DNA of 64,000 nt from Robiginitomaculum_A sp036478535 (GCA_965224735.1 OZ245059.1:2568740-2632739); one strand, 5' to 3'. Positions 17,879-28,256 are shown, counted from the stretch's first letter. Program-made: numbers and translations. Notes: a model not told the origin generated them from the sequence alone.

Positions 17879-19366
17879 CTATTCCCCATTCTTATTGTCT
17901 GAAAAATCAACGTTTGCTTTGGAGGCCAAATAGATAAAATTGGCATAAACCGCTACGTTTTGCGCCATTTCTTTTGGGTCAATTTTATCAAATGTATCGT
18001 CTGGCGTATGGTGCAAATCAAAATAATCATAACCATTTTGCTTCAAATCAATAACGGGAACGCCCTTGCGGTTAAGCGGGATAATATCCGGCCCGCCGTC
18101 TGCCTTCCCTGCAACCATTTCCAAACCCAAATATTTCAACTTTGAGTAAAGCCTATCAGTGCTCGCTTTATTGGTAGCACCCTTTCCAGCTTGCAAGCCA
18201 TATATTTGCGCGGCGCCAAAATCGGACTCCGTCGCCACAACAATCGCGCCAAGCTCGTCCTTGTGCTGTTTGGCATATGCAAACCCACCTTTAAGGCCAA
18301 TTTCTTCAGAACCAAATAAAATCACGCGCACAGTGCGCTCAGGTTTAAAACCACTTTCCATAAGAACCTTAGCAGCCCCCATAACGATACCAACGCCTGC
18401 GCCATCATCGATAGCGCCTGTGCCAAGGTCCCAACTATCTAAATGCGCGCCGATCATCACAATTTCCTCAGGATGTGTAGACCCGATAATATCTGCATAC
18501 ACATTGCCTGAAGGTAATCTGCCCAAATTTTTAGTGGCTAATTCTAAATGAACACGCACAGTTTTTCCACTTTCAGCCTCAGCATTTGCATTTGCAAACA
18601 TACGGTCAATTTGATCCGCGTCGGGCGCAGACAAAGCCCCTATTGGAATTTTTTTCACACCGTCCTCATATCCCATTTGCCCTGTGTGTGGAAATCTATG
18701 GCTATCTGTTCCAACAGAACGAATAAGGACAGCTATTGCGCCGCGCTTAGCTGCTTCCGTCGCGCCATTACGCCGTTTTTGATTTGCGGGGCCATATCCC
18801 GCCCCGTCGCGGGTTTTTTCCATCTTGCCAGTGATATAAACAATCTTACCATCAAGCCCGCCTTTGGCAGCATTCTTAAGGGCTTCAAAGTTTTCAAAAA
18901 AGGCTAAATCTGCCGTGATACCGCCTTCGGGGGTTGCTACAGAGCCGCCCAGCGCTGTCACAAATAACTTTTGCGGTTCATAATCCCCTTTTTCCAAATG
19001 CGGGATTACAATAAAAGCCTGTTCACGGCCACGCGCCCAGCCATCCACATGGAATAAATTTATTTGAACATCTTTAAACCCCAATTCTTTAAATTTATCC
19101 ATAGCCCAGTCGCGTGCGCGGGCTTCGTTTTTACTCCCTGCAAGCCGTGAGCCTATTTCGGTTGTGAGTGAACGGGTAATTTCGTATCCATAGCTTTTTT
19201 CAAAAGCAATATCCGTTAGTTTTTGCAAATTAGCGTCGGTGCTTTTAAACCTCTCTGTTTTAATGTTTTTTTGTGTTGGCGTGTTTGTTCCTTGTTTAGG
19301 CGCACATCCGTTCATTCCGAGAATAGCCGAAATTGCTACTGTAAATATAAGTGTTTGAAGTTTCAT
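17879..19366 (-). CDS. M28 family metallopeptidase, lipoprotein (carboxypeptidase Q-like)
   Basis: 495 residues. The signal peptide ends in a lipobox-like GMNGC (C21). A protease-associated domain fills about 130-265, followed by the M28 catalytic core with zinc ligands in GAHLDSWD and GAIDDGAG, the catalytic glutamate pair in FGSEEIG, and the histidine in LHHTPDDTFDKID. The layout matches carboxypeptidase Q/PGCP-like exopeptidases acting in the envelope. It is divergent from the second M28 gene across a short intergenic region. Substrate specificity is not deducible. Confidence 0.88.
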   Translation of the reverse strand: MKLQTLIFTVAISAILGMNGCAPKQGTNTPTQKNIKTERFKSTDANLQKLTDIAFEKSYGYEITRSLTTEIGSRLAGSKNEARARDWAMDKFKELGFKDVQINLFHVDGWARGREQAFIVIPHLEKGDYEPQKLFVTALGGSVATPEGGITADLAFFENFEALKNAAKGGLDGKIVYITGKMEKTRDGAGYGPANQKRRNGATEAAKRGAIAVLIRSVGTDSHRFPHTGQMGYEDGVKKIPIGALSAPDADQIDRMFANANAEAESGKTVRVHLELATKNLGRLPSGNVYADIIGSTHPEEIVMIGAHLDSWDLGTGAIDDGAGVGIVMGAAKVLMESGFKPERTVRVILFGSEEIGLKGGFAYAKQHKDELGAIVVATESDFGAAQIYGLQAGKGATNKASTDRLYSKLKYLGLEMVAGKADGGPDIIPLNRKGVPVIDLKQNGYDYFDLHHTPDDTFDKIDPKEMAQNVAVYANFIYLASKANVDFSDNKNGE

Positions 19367-19503
19367 ACATGTCCCTTTTTTATCATTACAATAGTGCGCA
19401 TATACCCAGATTCAAGATAAATTATATTTTTCCCAACAACCACTTGCAAAACAGAGGAAACCAACGCATTTTACAAACGGTAGAAAAGACAAATGGGGAG
19501 AAT

Positions 19504-21183
19504 ATGTCATTACAAAAATTTAGCGTGCTGCTGATGCTTGCTCTTGTGCTTGGCGGATGTGATGGTGAACTTGCAGAGCAAAAAATACAAAAACAGCCAA
19601 CTATAATGGCTACAGATATTGGTAAGCGCATAGAGCGCCTTGCCAGTGATGAATTTGAAGGCCGCGAGCCAGGAACCAAAGGCGGTCGTCTTGCCTCTCA
19701 ATATGTAGCCGATCAGATGAAATCCGCAGGACTTGTTCCAATGGGCAAGAACGGTACATATTTCCAACCTATCACCCTGACTAAAACTACCGTTTTGCCA
19801 AATTCTTATATGGAAATCAACGAAGCAGGCGCAAAGCCACTTCGGTATGACTTCATGGAAAACTCTATCTATTGGACGAAGCGCTACCAAGAAAGCGTAA
19901 GCGTAAAAGATGCTGATTTGATCTTTGTCGGTTACGGTATTGTTGCGCCTGAATATGGCTGGAATGATTATGAAGGCATTGATGTTAAAGGCAAAACAGT
20001 GGTTATGCTCGTCAATGATCCTGGCTATGCGACAAAAGATGTAAATCTATTTAATGGTAGCGCTATGACATATTATGGCCGCTGGACGTACAAGTATGAA
20101 GAAGCTGCACGGCAAGGCGCAGCAGCCGCGTTAATCGTGCATGAAACCAAGCCTGCTAGTTATAGCTGGGATGTGGTTTCTAGCTCATGGAGCGGAGCGC
20201 AGATAGACCTCGTTCGCCTTGACAAAGGCGCAGGCCGCGTTGCACTTGAAGGTTGGCTGAGTATTGATGCATCAAAAGCTCTATTTAAGCGCGCTGGGTT
20301 ATTTTTTGATGATTTAAAAACCGCTGCCACTCGCAAGGGCTTCAAACCTGTCCCTATGGGTACATTACAAATGAACGCGCAAATTAACAATACAATTGAA
20401 ACAACAAAGTCTCGCAATGTTATTGGCGCAGTTAAAGGCACAAAATATCCTGATGAGTATGTTCTTTATATGGCGCATTGGGACCATTTGGGCAATAAGC
20501 CTATGGAAGATGGATCAGACGGTATTTTTAATGGCGCCGTTGATAATGCCACGGGTACGGCGGTTATACTTGAGATCGGGCAAGCGTTTGCAACAAAACC
20601 TGCTGAACGATCAGCTTTATTCATCGCTGTTACGGCAGAAGAATCTGGCCTTTTAGGCTCCGCATATTACTCGGAAGACCCAATTGTACCGCTTAATAAA
20701 ACAGTAGCAGGCATTAATAGTGACGCCATTATGCCCTTAGGCCGTACAAAAGACATTGTGGTTGTCGGCTATGGAGCATCCCAACTTGATGATGCACTTG
20801 AAAGCATTATCGCACCAAAAGGCATGTATATTACCCCTGATCCAAAACCTGAAGCAGGGTATTATTATCGTTCTGATCATATTAGCCTTGCAAAAAAAGG
20901 CGTCCCCATGCTCTATGCTGACAACGGCGTTGACCATGAAATACAGGGTAAAACTTACGGTAAAAATTTTGGTGACGAATATACGAAAGAACGCTATCAC
21001 AAACCAACGGATGAGTACGACAACAGTTGGGATTTAACGGGCCTTGAGCAAATGTGCGAAATCTTATACGAACTTGGATATGGCTTGGCCAATAGCCAAG
21101 AATGGCCAAATTGGAATAAAACGGCAGAGTTTCGCATGCTCCGTGATAATATGATGTCCAAAAAAACTGGAAAAGAAAAATAA
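19504..21183 (+). CDS. M28 family metallopeptidase, lipoprotein
   Basis: 559 residues from the ATG at 19504. An upstream in-frame ATG at 19351 would place 51 hydrophilic residues before the signal peptide; the inner ATG has a GGGGAG site 5 nt before it and begins a proper signal peptide with lipobox LGGC. A protease-associated region precedes the zinc core: AHWDHLG, GAVDNATG, AVTAEESGLLGS, and a final histidine in ERYHKPTDEYDNSW. It is a different M28 subgroup from the divergent neighbour. A glycosyltransferase gene follows with no gap (TTG directly after the TAA), so they probably share a transcript. Confidence 0.88.
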   Translation: MSLQKFSVLLMLALVLGGCDGELAEQKIQKQPTIMATDIGKRIERLASDEFEGREPGTKGGRLASQYVADQMKSAGLVPMGKNGTYFQPITLTKTTVLPNSYMEINEAGAKPLRYDFMENSIYWTKRYQESVSVKDADLIFVGYGIVAPEYGWNDYEGIDVKGKTVVMLVNDPGYATKDVNLFNGSAMTYYGRWTYKYEEAARQGAAAALIVHETKPASYSWDVVSSSWSGAQIDLVRLDKGAGRVALEGWLSIDASKALFKRAGLFFDDLKTAATRKGFKPVPMGTLQMNAQINNTIETTKSRNVIGAVKGTKYPDEYVLYMAHWDHLGNKPMEDGSDGIFNGAVDNATGTAVILEIGQAFATKPAERSALFIAVTAEESGLLGSAYYSEDPIVPLNKTVAGINSDAIMPLGRTKDIVVVGYGASQLDDALESIIAPKGMYITPDPKPEAGYYYRSDHISLAKKGVPMLYADNGVDHEIQGKTYGKNFGDEYTKERYHKPTDEYDNSWDLTGLEQMCEILYELGYGLANSQEWPNWNKTAEFRMLRDNMMSKKTGKEK

Positions 21184-21912
21184 TTGCAGACTATTATTTG
21201 CATGAAATGGGGCAAGCGCTACGCAGCAGAGTATGTCAACCGCCTCTACGGGGCAGTGTTGCGCAATACCAAACGCCCAACGCGGCTTGTATGCTTTACC
21301 GATGACGCAAATGGCATTGATGAAAATGTGCAAATCGAGCCTATTCCTGACATCAACCTTCCCCCAGATATTATCAATACGCCGTGGCGTAAACTAACCA
21401 TGTGGAAATACCCACTGGCCGATTTATCTGGAGATGTACTGTTTTTAGATTTAGACTTGATAATAACAGGCAATCTTGACGCAATGTTTGATTATGAAGC
21501 AGGCCAGTATTGCGTTATCGAAAACTGGACACAGCTTGGGCAAAACAATGGCAATACATCCGCATTTAGGTTTCCTGCGGGGAAATACACCCATATTTTT
21601 GACCGTATCCAAAAAGACCCACAAAGCGTGCTGAGCAAATACCGCATAGAGCAATTGTATATATCGCGCACAATAGAAGATATGGTTTTTTGGCCAAAAG
21701 CTTGGTGCGTTAGTTTCAAACACAGCCTTTTACCCAAATGGCCGCTAAATTTCTTTATTGCGCCCAAACTACCTAAAGACACCCGTATCGTTGCTTTTAC
21801 AGGAAAACCCGACCAAGACGAGGCCGCGCACGGCGATTGGCCCGTTAAACACTGGATCAAGAAAACCTATAAGCATGTTCGCCCCACGCCTTGGATAGAA
21901 AAACATTGGTAA
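21184..21912 (+). CDS. Glycosyltransferase family 8-like protein, putative
   Basis: 242 residues from a TTG that directly follows the upstream stop codon. Using the TTG keeps the IICMKWG beta strand seen at the start of related proteins; an ATG at 21202 is the alternative. The D-x-D metal/sugar-nucleotide motif is in LFLDLDLIITG, after YVNRLY and FTDDANG. The whole looks like a small GT-A-fold transferase. The C-terminus has basic and aromatic residues suited to membrane association but no transmembrane helix. The next gene overlaps by 1 nt (TAATG). The acceptor is unknown. Confidence 0.68.
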   Translation: MQTIICMKWGKRYAAEYVNRLYGAVLRNTKRPTRLVCFTDDANGIDENVQIEPIPDINLPPDIINTPWRKLTMWKYPLADLSGDVLFLDLDLIITGNLDAMFDYEAGQYCVIENWTQLGQNNGNTSAFRFPAGKYTHIFDRIQKDPQSVLSKYRIEQLYISRTIEDMVFWPKAWCVSFKHSLLPKWPLNFFIAPKLPKDTRIVAFTGKPDQDEAAHGDWPVKHWIKKTYKHVRPTPWIEKHW

Positions 21913-22742
21913 TGCCAAAGGTAAGCGACAAGATTGATACAACAATAGGATTGGGTATTTTAAGTTGGCGTGGTTACCGATCACTAGATAACGCCCTTCA
22001 AAGCTATAACAGCGAACAATTTTTTAGTCTGTTTGACGATACTATGATTTTTCTTCCTGATCCAGATGTATCTGTTAAAGCTGTTGCGCGAAAATACCCT
22101 ACTCGCGTAGAAACATCATCTCAAAACTTAGGCATTTTAAATGGCATGGAAGAGATAGCGAAACGTCTACAGACCGAATATATTTTCTTTACAGAAAATG
22201 ATTGCCCTTTGGTAGAGCCCCAGCACGAAGCGTTAAGACAAATCAATAAGGCTCTAGAATTATTGCTCCGCAATAAGGCATGCATGGCGCGCATGCGTCA
22301 CACTAGAGATTTTGGAGAACTCTTTGACACTCTTGATAAATATTATAGATATCACCCAAAACCAGACACACTGACAGCTAAGACCCGGCGCTTGATGAGG
22401 CCCGAAAAAGCGCGCCGTATTATTGGAACGTCTATCTATGGGGAAGATGCCCCTGCAGCTAAATTCCCAAACTATATATCAAAACCAGACGATGGATTTT
22501 ACCTTGTGGACACCACCGTAATGCCGTGGACAAATCAATCTATAATCATCAATAGACGTTTCTTTTTACAGACCATAATCCCCTATTGTAAATCTGTTCC
22601 GTTTAAGCGCGGAGCCAATGGGTTTCGTAATCTTGAAATTGAGTTAAATCGTTCAAAATTTTGGACCAATTCAGGCTGGAAAATTGCCTGCGGTCTCGGG
22701 CTTTTAACCCATGAGCGCCATGAAGATAGAGGCTATACATAA
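21912..22742 (+). CDS. Putative glycosyltransferase (GT-A-like), unassigned family
   Basis: 276 residues from the ATG at 21912, which shares one base with the stop codon of the preceding transferase gene. An upstream TTG at 21891 is less likely. The N-terminal half reads like a GT-A nucleotide-sugar fold: a strand (TTIGLGILSWRGYRSLDNAL), then QNLGILNGMEEIAKRL and IFFTENDCPLV, where ENDC stands at the DxD position. The second half has no motif I recognise. Pairing with the preceding gene suggests both act on one glycan. Confidence in transferase activity is moderate. Confidence 0.55.
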   Translation: MPKVSDKIDTTIGLGILSWRGYRSLDNALQSYNSEQFFSLFDDTMIFLPDPDVSVKAVARKYPTRVETSSQNLGILNGMEEIAKRLQTEYIFFTENDCPLVEPQHEALRQINKALELLLRNKACMARMRHTRDFGELFDTLDKYYRYHPKPDTLTAKTRRLMRPEKARRIIGTSIYGEDAPAAKFPNYISKPDDGFYLVDTTVMPWTNQSIIINRRFFLQTIIPYCKSVPFKRGANGFRNLEIELNRSKFWTNSGWKIACGLGLLTHERHEDRGYT

Positions 22743-22855
22743 TTTATTCCCCTAAAAAGAGAAAACAGTAAATCATCTTTGACAAGTAGTATAGCATGAA
22801 ACATTATAGCGCAGTAAAGCTGGCAGTAAAACCGATTGCGGAAAAGGGAAATATC

Positions 22856-25438
22856 ATGGGAACAATTTTCAAAGCCATCCACTACGGAACATATACAACA
22901 ATAGCGGCAACGTTAGTTTTAAGCCTTGGCAGCTTATTAGCCCATGCTGATGGCCCTGCGGGGAGTAAGGGCGACCAAGCGGCAAAATTTCGCCAACTTG
23001 GCACCGATTTGCCTACGGCCAATGTGTATCGCAGCGCATCAGGTGCCCCTGGACCTTCCTATTGGCAACAGCAAGCTGATTATAAAATCGACGTGGTTCT
23101 TGATGAAGATAAAAGACAAATTATTGCCTCTGAAACCATCACATACACCAACAATTCCCCAGATAGCCTTAATTACCTTTGGGTGCAACTTGATCAAAAC
23201 AGATTTAAAAATACAAGTCTCGCCCGCTTAAGCGAAACTGCATCAACTTCAGGCACACGCCGTTCAAAATCTGGTGCAGGGGATAGTTTTAGCTATAACG
23301 CTCTACGCCGCGCGCAGGCTTTTTCCGATACTAAATATGGGCACCAAATTCTCTCCGTAGTCGATACGAATGGTAAAAAGTTTGATTATACAATCAATGA
23401 CACAATGATGCGCATTGATTTGCCTGAAACATTGGCACCAAAATCACAAATCGCCTTTAACATTGATTGGAAATTTAATATTATTGATGAGGAAGCAGTT
23501 GGAGGACGCGGCGGCTATGAATATTTCCCTGAAACAGATACATACCTATATTTTCTAGCTCAGTGGTTTCCACGCATGGCCGCTTATACGGACTATACGG
23601 GTTGGCAGCATAAGCAATTTCTAGGGCGCGGTGAATTTACACTCGAATTTGGTGATTATGAAGTAAACATCACTGTCCCCTCGGATCATATTGTCTCTGC
23701 GACAGGCGTTTTGCAAAACCCGCGCCAAGTCTTAAGCCCCAAACAACGCAAACGTCTTGACCAAGCGACAGCTACAAAACAAGTATTTGTGGTTACGCCA
23801 AAAGAAGCCTTAGAGAACGAAAAAAATAAAGCAAAAGACACAAAGACTTGGCGCTTTAAAGCCGAACATGTCCGCGATTTTTCATTTGCTTCATCTCGTA
23901 AATTCATCTGGGATGCTATGCTGCACGAGCAAGAGAGCGAAGAAAATCCAGTTGTGACGGTTATGTCATTTTACCCAAATGATGCAGAGCCAATTTGGTC
24001 GAAATATTCATCGCAAGCAGTCGCCCATACAATGAGTGTATATTCACGGTTCACATTTGACTTCCCATATCCTGTTTCCCAATCAGTGAACACATGGGAC
24101 CGCGGCGGTATGGAATACCCGATGATTACCTTCAATGGCTATCGTCCGTCAAAAGACGAGAAAACAGAGGAAATCACGTATTCCCGCGCGATCAAGAACT
24201 CCTTGATTGGCGTTATTATTCATGAAGTTGGTCACAATTATTTCCCAATGATAGTAAATTCCGACGAACGGCAATGGACATGGATGGACGAAGGCCTCAA
24301 TAGTTTTGTTGAATATTTAGCAGAATATGAGTGGGAAGAAGAGTTTAACATTTCAGGCGGCTCCGCTAACCCTCTCGACACTATCTCCACTTATATGTCC
24401 AGTAGCAATCAAGTGCCCATCATGACGCAATCAGACTCGGTTTTGAAATTTGGCCCCAATGCCTATTCAAAACCTGCCGCCGCACTGACAGTGTTACGGG
24501 AGACTGTGCTTGGCCGTAAACTGTTTGACCATGCCTTTAAAGAATACGCTGTGCGCTGGAAGTTTAAGCGCCCTACGCCCGCAGATTTTTTCCGCACTAT
24601 GGAAGATGCGTCGGGCACAGATCTAGATTGGTTTTTCAGAGGTTGGTTCTTTGGAACAGACCATGTGGATGTCGCCATTAATACCATTCGTGAATATACA
24701 ATTTCTAGTCAAGACCCCGACATTGAGTTCGGCAAGAACAGAGACGAGTATTGGCGTGATCACCCGGAAAGTATCACCCAAATTCGTAACCGCAAAGAGG
24801 GCCGGAAAACACGGGTTGAGCGTATTGAATCGATCAATGATCTGTATAATGATAAAGACAAATACACGGTCACCAACAAGGATAAAAATGCGCACAAAGA
24901 ATTTCTGGAAAGTTTGAAGGATTGGGAACGCACGGCCTATGAACGCGCTCTTGAAGATGGTCAATATTTCTATTTTGTTGATTTTGAAAATGTCGGCGGA
25001 TTGGTAACATCTCTGCCTCTCACTATTCATTATGTAAATGGTGAAACTGAAGATCTGATGATCCCCGCTGAAATATGGCGCAGAAACCCTGAAAACATTA
25101 CGAAATTACTTATCCGAAACAAGCAGATCAAATCGATTGACGTGGACAATTTACACCAAACGGCAGATGCGGATTATAGCAATAATTCATACCCGCAAAA
25201 AGTCAGTCAATCACGGTTTGAGCTTTATAAAAACAAGCGGAAAAGTAAAAGTTTAATGGCAGATATGCTGGTTGAGCTTAAGAGTGATGAAGATAGTAAA
25301 ACGGAAAGTGAAAGCGGTAAATCAGTACCTCTTAAATCATCAAAACCCAATGCACATCAAAAAGAGACAGACAGGCTAACAGATGAAGAAAAGCGCGCCC
25401 TTAAGCGCGCCCTTAAAAAATTGATGCAAAAAAACTAA
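22856..25438 (+). CDS. M1 family metallopeptidase (aminopeptidase-like), secreted
   Basis: 860 residues from the ATG at 22856, which begins a signal peptide ending in LLAHA-DG; an upstream ATG at 22796 would only add 20 residues before it. The gluzincin motif is H456-E457-x2-H460, with the third zinc ligand E479 in WMDEGLNSF, exactly the HExxH-x18-E spacing. The exopeptidase motif usually GAMEN reads GGMEYP, as in a bacterial M1 subgroup of uncertain specificity. The C-terminal third is charged and ends in a lysine-rich tail. The stop overlaps the next start (TAATG). Confidence 0.9.
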   Translation: MGTIFKAIHYGTYTTIAATLVLSLGSLLAHADGPAGSKGDQAAKFRQLGTDLPTANVYRSASGAPGPSYWQQQADYKIDVVLDEDKRQIIASETITYTNNSPDSLNYLWVQLDQNRFKNTSLARLSETASTSGTRRSKSGAGDSFSYNALRRAQAFSDTKYGHQILSVVDTNGKKFDYTINDTMMRIDLPETLAPKSQIAFNIDWKFNIIDEEAVGGRGGYEYFPETDTYLYFLAQWFPRMAAYTDYTGWQHKQFLGRGEFTLEFGDYEVNITVPSDHIVSATGVLQNPRQVLSPKQRKRLDQATATKQVFVVTPKEALENEKNKAKDTKTWRFKAEHVRDFSFASSRKFIWDAMLHEQESEENPVVTVMSFYPNDAEPIWSKYSSQAVAHTMSVYSRFTFDFPYPVSQSVNTWDRGGMEYPMITFNGYRPSKDEKTEEITYSRAIKNSLIGVIIHEVGHNYFPMIVNSDERQWTWMDEGLNSFVEYLAEYEWEEEFNISGGSANPLDTISTYMSSSNQVPIMTQSDSVLKFGPNAYSKPAAALTVLRETVLGRKLFDHAFKEYAVRWKFKRPTPADFFRTMEDASGTDLDWFFRGWFFGTDHVDVAINTIREYTISSQDPDIEFGKNRDEYWRDHPESITQIRNRKEGRKTRVERIESINDLYNDKDKYTVTNKDKNAHKEFLESLKDWERTAYERALEDGQYFYFVDFENVGGLVTSLPLTIHYVNGETEDLMIPAEIWRRNPENITKLLIRNKQIKSIDVDNLHQTADADYSNNSYPQKVSQSRFELYKNKRKSKSLMADMLVELKSDEDSKTESESGKSVPLKSSKPNAHQKETDRLTDEEKRALKRALKKLMQKN

Positions 25439-25944
25439 TGATAAAGCGGCGCGCTATATTAGCAGGATTGACCGCTGGCGGGCTAGCCCTCGCTAGCACC
25501 TCTGCTTTTGCACACCGGCAAATGCAGTCTATTAGTGTGATAAAATGGAACGCGCTTTCAAAAACTTTGACCATAACGCATACGCTGCACATGCATGATG
25601 CTGAACAAGCTTTATCAAGACTTGGGCTGTTAAAAAAACCAGACCTTACACCGCTTAGAGCGCGCGCTAGCCTTGCCCTTTATGTGCAAAAACATTTTTT
25701 ATTACGAGATTTAGACAACCATGACTACGACATCAGTATTATTGGCGCAGAAATCGACAGCAGCTATGTTTATATTTATAATGAAGTAGCGTTAAGCTCT
25801 ATGCCCAGTGGTTTGATTATCACAAACACACTCTTGCAAGACATTTATCCAGATCAAGCCAATCAGGTGAATGTGACTCTGGGCGGGAAAACAAGCTCAT
25901 TAATGTTCAGGCTAGGTGATGGAAGCAAAAGAGTACTTGCCTAA
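25438..25944 (+). CDS. DUF6702-like exported protein
   Basis: 168 residues with an N-terminal signal peptide (KRRAILAGLTAGGLALAS, ending SAFA-HR) that has a twin-arginine-like start. The mature part has the strand pattern and ITHTLHMHDAEQAL segment that I associate with DUF6702, a small periplasmic family of unknown function often found beside secreted M1-type peptidases. It is translationally coupled to the M1 gene by a TAATG junction, which supports a joint role. Family assignment is moderate. Confidence 0.6.
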   Translation: MIKRRAILAGLTAGGLALASTSAFAHRQMQSISVIKWNALSKTLTITHTLHMHDAEQALSRLGLLKKPDLTPLRARASLALYVQKHFLLRDLDNHDYDISIIGAEIDSSYVYIYNEVALSSMPSGLIITNTLLQDIYPDQANQVNVTLGGKTSSLMFRLGDGSKRVLA

Positions 25945-26075
25945 AGCCCGTTGCGCAGTGATTCTCATTTCATACTTACGGTTCACCATCTGAACAATTC
26001 TCGCTCCTCGCGCGTTCTTTAGCTTTTAAAAAAATTTAAACAAAAATCAAACCATCTAACACAAAGACCATACAT

Positions 26076-28256
26076 CTAGCCCTCCTTTGTGCTCCCGCCT
26101 TGTGAAATGCCTGCGCTTACAACGTCGAGTACGGATAGTACAGCGTCGACTATATTAGTCCCAGGCGGGAAAACGGCTTTTGCACCCATTCTTTCGAGGG
26201 GCTCTATATCTTCGGGCGGGATGACACCACCAACTATAATCGTAATGTCCGAGCGGTTTTGCCTATCCAAAGATGCGCGCAGTTCTGGCACAAGCGTCAA
26301 ATGCCCAGCGGCCAAAGATGAGGCGGCGATGACATCTACATTCTTTTCAATACCAAGCTTTGCTGTTTCTTCTGGCGTTTGAAACAACGGGCCAATAACG
26401 ACGTCAAAGCCAATATCTTTAAAACCTGTAGCAACAACTTTTTGGCCGCGATCGTGACCATCTTGACCCATTTTTGCGATGAGAATTTTAGGTTTTCTAC
26501 CTTCGATTTCTTTAAACGCAGCCAAGCGTTTTTGCGCGTCTTTCAACGCTGGATTATTGGCATCCCATGCATTTTTATAAACGCCGCTCACCCCCTTTGG
26601 CTTGGCGGCAAACCGAGTGTAAGCACTGGCGAGCGCTGCACTAATCTCGCCTACGCTTGCCCTAGCGTGCGCGGCTTTAATACTCAGGGCTAGAAGGTTT
26701 CCTTTGCCCGAATTCGCAGCATTCGTTAGAGCATTTAGACTTGCCAGGACTTCTTTGTTGTTTCTATCTTTTTTAAGCTGCTTTAGCCGCTCGATTTGGC
26801 CATTACGCACTGCGTCATTGTCGATCTTAAGCAGCGGAATATCAGCTTTTTCTTTACTTTTGTGTTTGTTAACGCCGACCAAGGTTTGCGCGCCGCTATC
26901 GATGAGGCTTTGCGTGCGCGCAGCGGCTTGTTCAATGCGCAGTTTTGGCAGGCCAGATGCGAGGGCCCGAGCCATGCCGCCAAGGCTTTCTATCTCGTCC
27001 ATATGCACGCGCGCGCGCCGCGCCAAATCGTGGGTGAGACGCTCTACATAATGTGACCCGCCCCAAGGGTCAATGCTGGAGCAATGCCCGCCTTCGCCCG
27101 CCAAAAACACTTGCGTATTTCTGGCAATACGGGCCGAAAAATCTGTCGGCAAAGCGATAGCTTCATCAAGGGAATTGGTGTGCAAAGATTGGGTATGTCC
27201 GTCCACAGCCGCCATGGCTTGAATGGCTGTACGCCCAACATTGTTAAACACATCTTGGGCAGTGAGTGACCAGCCAGAAGTTTGGCAATGGGTTCTAAGC
27301 ATAGAAGATTTTGGGTTTTTTGGAGTGTATTCTGCCATCATGCCTGCCCACAAAAGCCGCGCCGCGCGTAACTTGGCCACTTCCATGAAATAGTTCATAC
27401 CAATGGCCCAAAAAAATGAAAGCCTTGGCGCGAAACTGTCAATACCCAAACCGCTAGCAATGCCAGTTTTGACATACTCCGCCCCGTCCGCGAGCGTGTA
27501 GGCCAGCTCCAAGTCTGCGCTCGCGCCTGCCTCTTGCATATGATAACCTGAAATAGAAATAGAATTGAACTTAGGCATATGCTTTGCCGTATAGGCGAAG
27601 ATATCCGCCACGATACGCATGCTTTGAAGGGGCGGGTAGATATAGGTGTTGCGTACCATAAACTCTTTAAGAATATCATTTTGGATAGTGCCTGATAATT
27701 GGTCTTGGGCAACGCCTTGTTCTTCGGCTGCAACAATATACATAGCGAGAACGGGCAAAACAGCCCCGTTCATGGTCATAGAGACGCTCATTTTATCCAG
27801 CGGAATTTTATCGAACAATATCCGCATATCATAAATGCTATCAATTGCAACGCCAGCCATGCCCACATCGCCAGACACGCGCGGATGATCGCTATCATAG
27901 CCTCGGTGGGTTGCTAAATCAAAGGCAACCGAGAGACCTTTTTGACCAGCGGCAAGATTACGGCGGTAAAACGCATTGCTATCTTCTGCCGTTGAAAAAC
28001 CCGCATATTGGCGGATTGTCCAAGGTCTTTGGGTATACATTGTCGGGTAAGGGCCGCGCACATACGGCGCTATGCCAGGATAGCAATGAGTAAAATCCAG
28101 ACCAGCACTATCATCGGCGCTATAGGTGGGTTTTATGGCTATGCCTTCAGGGGTGTTCCAAATAGAAGTATTGCCTTCGGTTTTAGCATGTTCATTATTT
28201 GCCGCATTTGCCGCAATAGAGCGAAACGGTATTTTTGAGAAATTAGGTAAGCTCAT
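26076..28256 (-). CDS. mutB: Methylmalonyl-CoA mutase large (catalytic) subunit
   Basis: 726 residues. It interconverts methylmalonyl-CoA and succinyl-CoA with adenosylcobalamin, linking propionate and branched-chain degradation to the TCA cycle. The N-terminal TIM barrel holds the substrate channel and the signature TIQNDILKEFMVRNTYIYPP. The C-terminal cobalamin domain has D599-x-H601-x2-G604 (QDGHDRG), H601 being the lower cobalt ligand, plus the GG motif in IIVGGVIPPED. It is translationally coupled to the upstream small-subunit gene through TAATG. Confidence 0.97.
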   Translation of the reverse strand: MSLPNFSKIPFRSIAANAANNEHAKTEGNTSIWNTPEGIAIKPTYSADDSAGLDFTHCYPGIAPYVRGPYPTMYTQRPWTIRQYAGFSTAEDSNAFYRRNLAAGQKGLSVAFDLATHRGYDSDHPRVSGDVGMAGVAIDSIYDMRILFDKIPLDKMSVSMTMNGAVLPVLAMYIVAAEEQGVAQDQLSGTIQNDILKEFMVRNTYIYPPLQSMRIVADIFAYTAKHMPKFNSISISGYHMQEAGASADLELAYTLADGAEYVKTGIASGLGIDSFAPRLSFFWAIGMNYFMEVAKLRAARLLWAGMMAEYTPKNPKSSMLRTHCQTSGWSLTAQDVFNNVGRTAIQAMAAVDGHTQSLHTNSLDEAIALPTDFSARIARNTQVFLAGEGGHCSSIDPWGGSHYVERLTHDLARRARVHMDEIESLGGMARALASGLPKLRIEQAAARTQSLIDSGAQTLVGVNKHKSKEKADIPLLKIDNDAVRNGQIERLKQLKKDRNNKEVLASLNALTNAANSGKGNLLALSIKAAHARASVGEISAALASAYTRFAAKPKGVSGVYKNAWDANNPALKDAQKRLAAFKEIEGRKPKILIAKMGQDGHDRGQKVVATGFKDIGFDVVIGPLFQTPEETAKLGIEKNVDVIAASSLAAGHLTLVPELRASLDRQNRSDITIIVGGVIPPEDIEPLERMGAKAVFPPGTNIVDAVLSVLDVVSAGISQGGSTKEG

